Below, one piece after another: positions 1-6,788 of a stretch of 20,770 bases of DNA. The DNA comes from an uncultured Clostridia bacterium. GTDB taxonomy: Bacteria > Bacillota > Clostridia > Oscillospirales > Acutalibacteraceae. The notes under the pieces are model-generated. The model searched no databases. It was not told where the DNA came from and saw only the letters and a list, made by a program, of their open reading frames with translations. The number at the start of each line of letters is the position of its first letter. Position 1 is the stretch's first letter. The stretch spans positions 1 to 20,770 of the forward strand of contig CALAQQ010000091.1 of assembly GCA_937888485.1 (NCBI GenBank), written 5' to 3'. Position numbers and translations under genes: made by a program.

Positions 1-463
1 CCACACGTTGCTGCTGACCGCCGGAAAGTTGCCAAGGGTAATAATCCTTTTTATCCGAAAGTCCAACTCTTTCTATGAGAGCTAAGGCCTTTTGCTCAAT
101 CTCTTCCTCGGTACCGATCTGTAAAAGCTTAGGGGCAAGAGAGATGTTTTCAATCACGCTGTACTGCGGAAAAAGGTTAAAGTTCTGAAAAACGAGTCCG
201 AAATGCAGTCTGTTCTGTCTGATCTGTTCTTCGGTCATTTTCTCGGCGCTCTCGCCGTCAAAAAGCAATTTTCCATTTACCGCAATAGTGCCTTTGTCGG
301 GGCGTTCAAGGAAATTAAGACAGCGCAGAAGCGTTGTCTTTCCGCTTCCGGATGAGCCTATCATGGCGAGTACCTCTCCCTCCTCAAGGGAAAAGCTAAT
401 GCCCTTCAGCACCTCATACTTACCGAAGCTCTTAAAAATGTTATTAACCTCTAATACAGCCAT
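1..463 (-). CDS. Polar amino-acid ABC transporter ATP-binding protein (partial, C-terminus off left edge)
   Basis: This is the cytoplasmic ATPase that powers an amino-acid importer of the GlnQ/HisP/ArtP class. The start at 463 (MAVLEVNNIFKSFG) gives 154 complete codons before the window ends. Visible are Walker A GSSGSGKTT (residues 36-44), the Q-loop GLVFQNFNLFP (Gln93) and the signature LSGGQQQRV (about 146-154). Walker B and the H-loop lie outside the window. Its start is 2 nt after the permease stop, and its ribosome binding site (AGGAGTT) lies inside the permease 3' end, so the two are translated from one mRNA. The permease and binding protein next door fix the family. The exact amino acid transported cannot be read from this protein. 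Confidence 0.95.
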   Translation of the reverse strand, partial: MAVLEVNNIFKSFGKYEVLKGISFSLEEGEVLAMIGSSGSGKTTLLRCLNFLERPDKGTIAVNGKLLFDGESAEKMTEEQIRQNRLHFGLVFQNFNLFPQYSVIENISLAPKLLQIGTEEEIEQKALALIERVGLSDKKDYYPWQLSGGQQQRV

Positions 464-465
464 AG

Positions 466-1161
466 CTAACTCCTGAAATAGTCAAGTTTCTTCTCAATCC
501 TGCCGAAAAGCAAGGTCAAAACGCCAACAAACAGCAAATAGAACACACCTGTATAAAACAGAGGCCAAATCAAAGCCTTCGTAGCGGCAAGTTCCTTTGC
601 TTGCTTGATTATCTCGCATACCATAATGCAGTTTGCAAGGGCGGTATCTTTTATGAGGGTAATAATTTCGTTTGACATAGGGGGAACAATGCGCTGAATA
701 ACCTGCTTGAGAATGATTTTTCTGAATATCTGGGATTTGGTGAGACCGAGAACATATCCCGCCTCATACTGACCTTTTGAAATGCTCTCGATACCGCCTC
801 TGTATATTTCGGAAAAATAGCATGCATAGTTGATTGTGAATGCAATGAGAACGGCTGTTATTCTGCCCGCATCGGCAATGCCGTATTCAATGAACATATA
901 GCGGTCAATCTGTCCGAAAAGCTGGTAATGGAACAAAAGACCGGGCACATAGTAAATGATGAATATCTGAAGCATGAGAGGAATGCCTCTGACAATCCAG
1001 ACAACAACCTTTGATATTGATTTGACAATTTTAAATCGGCTCATCGAACAAAAGGCAATAGGCAAACCAAGCGGTGCGCCGCAAAGCAGCGTCACCGCAA
1101 AGATAAGCAAAGATATTTTAAAGCCGTCGAACAAAAAAGCCGTGACTTCTAAAAAGGACAT
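466..1161 (-). CDS. Polar amino-acid ABC transporter permease (His/Glu/Gln/Arg family)
   Basis: This is the membrane-spanning subunit of the importer, 231 aa, a normal length for the HisM/GlnP family. It opens with a hydrophobic segment (about residues 8-37), then the family hallmark RGIPLMLQIFIIYY (about 59-72). The EAA loop that docks the ATPase runs from about residue 117 (EIYRGGIESISKGQYEAG) to KDTALA. A final hydrophobic pair and a basic tail (RIEKKLDYFRS) follow. The upstream GGAGT, 6-10 nt before the ATG, supports the start at 1161. It follows the binding-protein gene by 33 nt and precedes the ATPase by 2 nt. A homodimer is likely because only one permease gene is present, but a second one beyond the left edge cannot be excluded. 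Confidence 0.95.
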   Translation of the reverse strand: MSFLEVTAFLFDGFKISLLIFAVTLLCGAPLGLPIAFCSMSRFKIVKSISKVVVWIVRGIPLMLQIFIIYYVPGLLFHYQLFGQIDRYMFIEYGIADAGRITAVLIAFTINYACYFSEIYRGGIESISKGQYEAGYVLGLTKSQIFRKIILKQVIQRIVPPMSNEIITLIKDTALANCIMVCEIIKQAKELAATKALIWPLFYTGVFYLLFVGVLTLLFGRIEKKLDYFRS

Positions 1162-1194
1162 GTTAAAACTCCAATTATTATATCTTTAAATAAA

Positions 1195-2037
1195 TTATTT
1201 CTGGTCGGAGAAATCTGTGATAGCTGTGTTAACAACGCCGTATTTTTCTGCAAGAGCAGTGATTGTGCCGTCTGCTGCAAGAGCTTCGAGCTGTGCATTA
1301 ACATTAGCTGTAAGTTCGCTGCCTTTCTTGAAGCCGATTGCATAGAATTCAACATCACTTGAAAGTTCTTCAACGATTGCAAGGTTAGCATAGTCACCTT
1401 TACCAACGTAGCTCTTTGCAAGCTGTGCGTCAACAACTGCGAAATCTGCAGTGCCTGCGCTGATTTCTGTGAGGCATTCAGTCTGCTTGATGAAGCCCTT
1501 GAATGCTGCACCTTCAAAGCCCTTTGCATAAGCTTCGCCTGCAGAACCGCTTTCTGCAACGCCGAACTTACCGTTGAGATCAGCTGCTGTTGCGATGCCT
1601 GAATCAGCCTTTACAACGACAACCTGACGGTTTTCCATGTAGTTATATGAGAAGTCAACTTTTTCTGAACGGAGAACGCCGTCATCGTCAGCTGTGTTAG
1701 CTGTGAAACCGTTCCATACGCAGTCGATTGTGCCTGAATCGAGGTCTGTATATTTGCTGCTCCATTCGATTTCCTGGAAGATAACTTCGTAACCGAGGTT
1801 ACCGAAAACTTCTTTTGCAAGTTCGGTATCGAAACCTACGAGCTCGCCGTTTTCAATGAAGTTCATGGGTTCATAAATTGTGTAACCGACAACAACAGTT
1901 TTTGTTTCTTCGTTATTAACAGCTTCTGTTGTTTCGCCTGATGCCTGTGTAGTTGTTTCTGTGTCTGTATTGCCGCCGCATGCAGCAAATGAGAAGAGCA
2001 TAAGTCCTGCGAGAATCAATGCGAGAATCTTTTTCAT
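1195..2037 (-). CDS. Amino-acid ABC transporter substrate-binding lipoprotein (family 3)
   Basis: This is the extracellular solute receptor of the importer, 280 aa. Residues 1-20 form a lipoprotein signal (MKKILALILAGLMLFSFAAC) with the lipid-bearing Cys20, followed by a Thr/Glu-rich linker to about residue 47. The mature part carries typical SBP_bac_3 landmarks: GYTIYEPMNFIENGELVGFD, an acidic hinge near WSSKYTDLDSGTIDCVWNGF, then a second lobe. Such proteins bind polar amino acids such as glutamine, cystine or arginine; the specific ligand is not evident. The start at 2037 has GGAGT about 9 nt upstream. It is the first gene of the operon and has its own promoter (2074-2100), so it is probably the most highly expressed member. 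Confidence 0.95.
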   Translation of the reverse strand: MKKILALILAGLMLFSFAACGGNTDTETTTQASGETTEAVNNEETKTVVVGYTIYEPMNFIENGELVGFDTELAKEVFGNLGYEVIFQEIEWSSKYTDLDSGTIDCVWNGFTANTADDDGVLRSEKVDFSYNYMENRQVVVVKADSGIATAADLNGKFGVAESGSAGEAYAKGFEGAAFKGFIKQTECLTEISAGTADFAVVDAQLAKSYVGKGDYANLAIVEELSSDVEFYAIGFKKGSELTANVNAQLEALAADGTITALAEKYGVVNTAITDFSDQK

Positions 2038-2073
2038 AATCGGAACTCCTTTATTTTATTATTGTGTTATTAC

Positions 2074-2100
2074 ATTATCATATTAAAGCGATTTTGTCAA
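2074..2100 (-). promoter_or_regulatory. Promoter of the amino-acid ABC operon
   Basis: On the minus strand a perfect -35 TTGACA (2095-2100) is followed after 15 nt by GATAAT (2074-2079), about 36 nt before the binding-protein start. The spacer is shorter than the usual 17 nt, so the exact -10 could be displaced. It sits just after the terminator of the upstream ABC exporter operon. Confidence 0.6.
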
Positions 2101-2114
2101 TGTTTATTTTAAGA

Positions 2115-2146
2115 CAGAAAAAAGGGGCTGATTGCTCAACCCCTTA
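2115..2146 (-). terminator. Rho-independent terminator of the ABC exporter operon
   Basis: On the minus strand AAGGGG pairs with CCCCTT (2140-2145 with 2122-2127). An inner TGA/TCA extends the stem after one mismatch, the loop is four bases, and a run of T follows (TTTTTTCTG). It lies 4 nt beyond the stop of the downstream exporter gene. Confidence 0.85.
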
Positions 2147-2149
2147 CTT

Positions 2150-3901
2150 TTATGCAGTTGCATCCGTTCTGCTGTTATAAAGTTCATAGTAAAAACCTTG
2201 CTTTTCAATCAACTCTGAATGACTGCCTTGTTCAACGATATTTCCGTTTTTCATGACGAGAATAACATCTGCGTTTTTGATGGTTGAAAGTCTGTGGGCG
2301 ACAATAAAGCTTGTTCTTCCTTCCATCATTGTTGAAAACGCTTTCTGAATGCGGATTTCCGTTCTTGTGTCGATTGAAGAAGTCGCTTCGTCAAGAATAA
2401 GCATTGGCGGCAGACAAAGCATGACTCTTGCGATGCAGAGAAGCTGTTTCTGACCCTGTGAAAGTCCCGATGCTTCATCGGAAATAACGGTGTCATAGCC
2501 GTTCGGCAGTCGTTTTATGAAACTGTGCGCATGGGATGCCTTTGCGGCGGCGATGATTTCTTCGTCGGTTGCATCGGGTTTGCCCATTGCAATGTTTTCT
2601 CGGACAGTTCCTTCTTTCAGCCATGTATCCTGCAAAACCATGCCGTAGCTTTTTCGGAGGCTTTCTCTTGTTGCGGAATTGATTTCAACTCCGTCAACAC
2701 TGATTTTTCCTTCGTCAACATCATAAAATCTCATGAGAAGATTGATGAGAGTTGTTTTTCCGCACCCTGTAGGACCGACTATTGCAACTCTGTTGCCGCT
2801 TTCAACATCAAGGTTCAGATTTTTGATAAGTTCTTTTTCTTTTGAATATGAAAATGCAATGTTTTCAAGTGCAACATTGCCGTTAATGTTTTCGAAAACA
2901 TGAGCATTTTCTTTGTCGGGAGTCTGAGGCTTCTGTTCGACAAGTTCAAAAAGTCTTTCAGCACATGCAAGAGCATTCTGAAGCTCTGCGATAACGCCCG
3001 AAATTTCATTGAAGGGCTTTGTATATTGATTTGCGTAACTTAAGAAACACGAAAGACCGCCGACTGTTATTGCACCGTTAACCGCTGCCAACGCACCGGT
3101 AAGCCCCACCGCTGCATAAACAACGCTGTTTACAAAACGGGTTGAAGGATTGGTGAGTGACGAAAAGAAAATTGCCTTGCATGAATATTTTTCATATCTT
3201 TCATTTATTTCATCGAACTCTTCAAGTGCCTTTTCTTCTCTTGAAAATGCGGTGACAAGTTTTCCGTTGCCTACATTTTCTTCAATAAACGCTGTTTGTT
3301 CACCTCTTGTTTTTGACTGAATCTGAAACATCGAAAAAGTTCTTTTGGCGATAAAACGCGCAACGAAAAGCGAGAGAGGAGTGAGGATGACAACAACTAT
3401 TGCTATCTTATAGTTTATTGAAAGCATGAATCCGAGTGTGCCGAGAATTGTTATAACGCCCGTAAAAAGCTGTGTGAAGCCCATAAGAAGTCCGTCTGCA
3501 AACTGGTCGGCATCGGAAATAATTCGGCTGACGGTGTCTCCCGTCGGTTTTGAGTCAATGTAACTGAGCGGTAAAATCTGGATTTTTTTCATGGCGGCAT
3601 TGCGGATATCTCTGACAACACGGAAGGTTATTCTGTTGTTGAGAGTATTCATTATCCACTGTGCAAGACCTGTTGCGAGAGCAAGAATACCGATTTTATA
3701 AAGTAAGGGCAGAAGTGCATCAAAATTGACTTTGCCGGGTGCGACTATTTCATCAATCGCCTTGCCTGCAAGTACGGGAATATAGAGACTTGATGCAACG
3801 CTTGCCGCCGCAAGAATTATTGAAACAAACAGATGTATTTTATATCTGCCTACATAGAAAAGCACTTTTTTGACTGTGCCTTTGTTCATTTTCTTTTTCA
3901 T
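2150..3901 (-). CDS. Heterodimeric ABC exporter, catalytically complete half (TMD-NBD)
   Basis: This is a half-transporter of 583 aa: an exporter-type membrane domain of six predicted helices (about residues 1-310) followed by a nucleotide-binding domain. The NBD has Walker A GPTGCGKTT (376-384), Q-loop Gln424, signature LSQGQ (480-484), Walker B LILDEATSS with catalytic Glu505, and switch His536 (VAHRLST). Its own Walker motifs are therefore canonical, while its signature has Gln in place of the first Gly of LSGGQ. Its ATG overlaps the TGA of the previous gene by four bases (ATGA), a sign of translational coupling and equimolar subunits. It resembles MdlB/YheH-type or TM288-like multidrug or lipid exporters. 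The substrate is unknown. Confidence 0.93.
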   Translation of the reverse strand: MKKKMNKGTVKKVLFYVGRYKIHLFVSIILAAASVASSLYIPVLAGKAIDEIVAPGKVNFDALLPLLYKIGILALATGLAQWIMNTLNNRITFRVVRDIRNAAMKKIQILPLSYIDSKPTGDTVSRIISDADQFADGLLMGFTQLFTGVITILGTLGFMLSINYKIAIVVVILTPLSLFVARFIAKRTFSMFQIQSKTRGEQTAFIEENVGNGKLVTAFSREEKALEEFDEINERYEKYSCKAIFFSSLTNPSTRFVNSVVYAAVGLTGALAAVNGAITVGGLSCFLSYANQYTKPFNEISGVIAELQNALACAERLFELVEQKPQTPDKENAHVFENINGNVALENIAFSYSKEKELIKNLNLDVESGNRVAIVGPTGCGKTTLINLLMRFYDVDEGKISVDGVEINSATRESLRKSYGMVLQDTWLKEGTVRENIAMGKPDATDEEIIAAAKASHAHSFIKRLPNGYDTVISDEASGLSQGQKQLLCIARVMLCLPPMLILDEATSSIDTRTEIRIQKAFSTMMEGRTSFIVAHRLSTIKNADVILVMKNGNIVEQGSHSELIEKQGFYYELYNSRTDATA

Positions 3902-5619
3902 GCGCTTTCCTCCCCGTCAAACTGTGAGAGATGGATTTCTCTGTAAACAGCGTTGTTTTCAAGGAGTTCCTTGTGCATACCGACTTCGGCAATTCCGTCA
4001 TCGAGAACGATTATTTTGTCTGCGTGCATGATTGAAGATGTTCTCTGTGAAACAATGAAAACAGCCGTGTTGCCTTGATTTTCGGCTATTGCACGGCGCA
4101 TTGCGGCATCCGTTGCATAGTCAAGCGCACTTGAACTGTCATCAAGGATAAGGATGTCTGCATTTTTGATAAGTGCACGGGCAACAGATAGTCTCTGCTT
4201 CTGTCCGCCGGAGAAATTTCTGCCTCCCTGTTCAACGGGAGTGTCAAGACCCTGCTTTTCTTTAATGAAATCTGAAGCCTGAGCGAGTTTTAATGCATGA
4301 AAAATTTCTTCGTCGGTTGCATCGGGATTGCCCCAGAGCATATTGCTTCTGACAGTCCCTTTGAAAAGAACGGATTTTTGCGGAACAACTGCAATTTTTT
4401 CACGGAGTTCTTCAAGAGGAATTTCGTTCACATCCGAACCGCCGACAAAAACCTGACCCGAAGTTGCTCTGTAAAAAGCGGGAATGAGATTGATGAGCGT
4501 TGTTTTGCCAGAACCCGTCGAGCCGATTATGCCGACTGTTTCGCCTCTTTTAACAGAGAAAGAGATGTTTTCAAGTGAGTTTTCGCCTGAACCCGAATAT
4601 GCAAAAGAAACATTTCTGAATTCAACGATGTTTTCGGTATTATCCTTAATGTGAGAATTGCCCTTGTGAGCGTCTTCTGTTTCAAGTTCAAGAACGGAGC
4701 TTATTCTGCCTGCACAGGCAACGGATTTTGTAACGGTAATAATAAGGCTTGCGAATTTTACAAGTTCAACGAGAATCTGCGACATATAGTTATAGAGAGC
4801 AACAACTGCACCCTGTGTGATTATTCCCGTTTCAACGCGGATTGCACCGACATAAATGAGAACGGCGATACCGATGTTGATGATAACACAGGTGAGAGGG
4901 TTCATCAGAGCTGAAATTCTGCCCGTATACTCCTGAATAAGGGTCAGAGCGTTGTTACGTTCTTTGAATTCATCAACCTGTTCGTCTTCTTTACAGAACG
5001 CTCTGATAACTCTTGCGCCAGTCAGACTTTCTCGTGCTGTGCAGAGAACCTTATCGAGCGCAGCACGGACTTTCTTGTATAAGGGAATGCAGAAAAACAT
5101 TATGCCGAAAACGACAACCGAAAGTGCAGGGATAACCACAACAAATGTTAAAGCAGATTTCACATCAACCGTAAACGCCATAATCATTGCACCGATAACA
5201 ACAAACGGAGAACGGAGAAGCAGTCGCAGAGTAAGATTAAGACCGCTTTGTACACCGTCCATATCGCTTGTCATACGGGTGATGAGGGTTGCTGTGCCGA
5301 CTTTATCGAGCTTTTCGTGGGAAAGTCTGCCGATATGTGCAAAAAGAACGTGTCTGAGTCTTTTTGCAAAAGCTGTTGATGCTTTTGCGGAAAAATACTG
5401 TGCAGTAATTGAGAATGCAAGACCCACTGCGCCGAGCAGAATAAGTACGGCACACATTTTTATGATATAGTTTTCATCTGAATTTCCGATGCCCTTGTCA
5501 ATGATTGAAGCCACAACAAGAGGAACAAAAAGCTCGAGTATAGCCTCGAACATTTTAAACAGGGGAGCAAGTACACATTGAAGCCTGCTGCCTTTTAAAT
5601 AAACAAACAATTTTTTCAT
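3898..5619 (-). CDS. Heterodimeric ABC exporter, degenerate half (TMD-NBD)
   Basis: This is the first gene of the exporter operon, 573 aa: six-helix membrane domain (to about residue 310), then an NBD. Walker A is GSTGSGKTT (366-374), Q-loop Gln414 and signature FSGGQ (469-473). Two catalytic positions are altered: Walker B reads LILDDSSS, with Asp494 replacing the catalytic Glu, and the switch region reads IVSQRTSS, with Gln525 replacing His. This pattern marks the non-hydrolysing site of asymmetric exporters such as TM287/288 or BmrCD. That site pairs this protein's Walker motifs with the partner's LSQGQ signature. AAGGA upstream of 5619 supports the start. No adjacent MarR/TetR regulator is present to suggest drug induction. 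Confidence 0.93.
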   Translation of the reverse strand: MKKLFVYLKGSRLQCVLAPLFKMFEAILELFVPLVVASIIDKGIGNSDENYIIKMCAVLILLGAVGLAFSITAQYFSAKASTAFAKRLRHVLFAHIGRLSHEKLDKVGTATLITRMTSDMDGVQSGLNLTLRLLLRSPFVVIGAMIMAFTVDVKSALTFVVVIPALSVVVFGIMFFCIPLYKKVRAALDKVLCTARESLTGARVIRAFCKEDEQVDEFKERNNALTLIQEYTGRISALMNPLTCVIINIGIAVLIYVGAIRVETGIITQGAVVALYNYMSQILVELVKFASLIITVTKSVACAGRISSVLELETEDAHKGNSHIKDNTENIVEFRNVSFAYSGSGENSLENISFSVKRGETVGIIGSTGSGKTTLINLIPAFYRATSGQVFVGGSDVNEIPLEELREKIAVVPQKSVLFKGTVRSNMLWGNPDATDEEIFHALKLAQASDFIKEKQGLDTPVEQGGRNFSGGQKQRLSVARALIKNADILILDDSSSALDYATDAAMRRAIAENQGNTAVFIVSQRTSSIMHADKIIVLDDGIAEVGMHKELLENNAVYREIHLSQFDGEESA

Positions 5620-5650
5620 TCTGTCATTCCTTAAACAAAATATTCATATC

Positions 5651-5679
5651 ATTTTACCACAATAATGTCTTTTTGTGAA
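5651..5679 (-). promoter_or_regulatory. Promoter of the ABC exporter operon
   Basis: On the minus strand TTCACA (5674-5679) and TAAAAT (5651-5656) are separated by exactly 17 nt, about 31 nt before the first exporter start. No clear operator palindrome was seen. For the divergent plus-strand gene at 5775 only weak elements were found (TTGAAT at 5725, TATAAA at 5751, spacing too long). Confidence 0.6.
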
Positions 5680-5774
5680 GCACAATATTAAATTTATATT
5701 AATTCTAAAACAGAAAAATAACGATTGAATAATATGGTAAAATTTCTTCGTATAAAGTCTAAGGAGGACTGAAA

Positions 5775-6689
5775 ATGAAAATTACAAAAGAAACCCATTT
5801 CGGTATACAGCGCAAAATCGTTGCGAATATGACATCTGAAAGCTGGGAAACCATTCCTCATATTTCTTATATTTACGAACCTGAAGTTTCAAGATTTTTA
5901 GATGTTGTCAAGGAGCTTAATGCTTCGGGCAAATTCCCCGTAAAAATTACCGTTAACACAATTATGCTTAAGGCACTTTGTGAAGGTTTCAAGGCAGCTC
6001 CCTGCCTTAATGCGCATATTGATTTCAACCGTAAGCTTGTAAGAGGTAAAATCAGCGAATTTGATGAAATTCATGTTTCGATGACATGGATTCTTCCTAA
6101 CGGCGAAATGATGACCATTAACCTCCACGATATCGGTAACAAGAATCTTGTTGAGCTTACAGAATACATAGCTGATGTCGGCAGAAGAATCGGTAACACC
6201 GACCTCAATGAGGTTATGTTCTCCGTTTCAATGCATGACACAATCAAAAAGCTCAAGAAGGGCAGAATCATCAACGTTCTCCAGCGTCTTATCGGTTCAA
6301 AGACCGGTAAATATAAGGTAAAGACTCTTTCGGGCAAGGCAAAGAAAGCATATAAAAGCATTCCCGAAAAGGACAGACTTACAAAGTACGATATCGAGCA
6401 GGGTACTGTTACCGTTTCCAATATCGGTTCGGTTACAAGAGGAATCCCCGGCAGAGTTGCTCTTCTTTCAATCATTCCTCCCCAGGTTTTTGTTGCATGC
6501 ATCGGTGCCGTTAACAAGAAGCCTGTTGTAAAGCAGGATGAAAACGGCAAGGATATTATTGTTGTCGGCAATGAATTGCCAATCGACCTTGTTTTTGACC
6601 ACAGAGCTCTTGATTTCGGTGACCTTGTTCCTTTTATTAACAGACTTGAGGATATCTTCAAGAATCCTGAGCAGATGTATAATTGGTGA
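5775..6689 (+). CDS. Orphan 2-oxoacid dehydrogenase E2-type (CAT-fold) acyltransferase
   Basis: This 304-aa protein matches the catalytic domain of dihydrolipoyl acyltransferases. It has no N-terminal lipoyl domain and no E1-binding linker, and no E1 or E3 gene lies nearby. The C-terminal signature is DHRALDFGDL: His276 and Asp280 match the catalytic HRxxD of E2 and chloramphenicol acetyltransferase. The Gly that normally follows the Asp is replaced by Phe281. The core TVSNIGSV and PPQVFVACIGAV strands are typical of E2. An excellent AAGGAGG sits 7 nt before the ATG. It is monocistronic, with a terminator 8 nt after the stop. The fold is secure. The acyl donor and acceptor are unknown, and a role in a complete dehydrogenase complex is unlikely from this context. 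Confidence 0.85.
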   Translation: MKITKETHFGIQRKIVANMTSESWETIPHISYIYEPEVSRFLDVVKELNASGKFPVKITVNTIMLKALCEGFKAAPCLNAHIDFNRKLVRGKISEFDEIHVSMTWILPNGEMMTINLHDIGNKNLVELTEYIADVGRRIGNTDLNEVMFSVSMHDTIKKLKKGRIINVLQRLIGSKTGKYKVKTLSGKAKKAYKSIPEKDRLTKYDIEQGTVTVSNIGSVTRGIPGRVALLSIIPPQVFVACIGAVNKKPVVKQDENGKDIIVVGNELPIDLVFDHRALDFGDLVPFINRLEDIFKNPEQMYNW

Positions 6690-6697
6690 TTTATATA

Positions 6698-6727
6698 GGA
6701 CTGTTTCTTCGGAAACGGTCCTTTTTT
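6698..6727 (+). terminator. Terminator of the E2-like gene
   Basis: A 10-bp stem (GGACTGTTTC with GAAACGGTCC, one G-T pair) is closed by a stable TTCG tetraloop and followed by six T. Confidence 0.93.
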
Positions 6728-6728
6728 G

Positions 6729-6757
6729 TTGACAAAATCAGCAAAAGATTTTAATAT
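6729..6757 (+). promoter_or_regulatory. Promoter of the GH36-like gene
   Basis: A perfect -35 TTGACA (6729-6734), a 17-nt spacer and -10 TAATAT (6752-6757) lie about 31 nt before the ATG. The -35 begins one base after the T-run of the preceding terminator, so the two signals are packed back to back. Confidence 0.8.
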
Positions 6758-6788
6758 TGAATTATCAAAAAATGAAAGGCATTGAAAT

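Noticed and set aside
4297..5470. Plus-strand open frames inside the ABC exporter genes, and similar antisense frames elsewhere
   Set aside because: They mirror well-supported minus-strand domains, lack ribosome binding sites and have no recognisable protein character.
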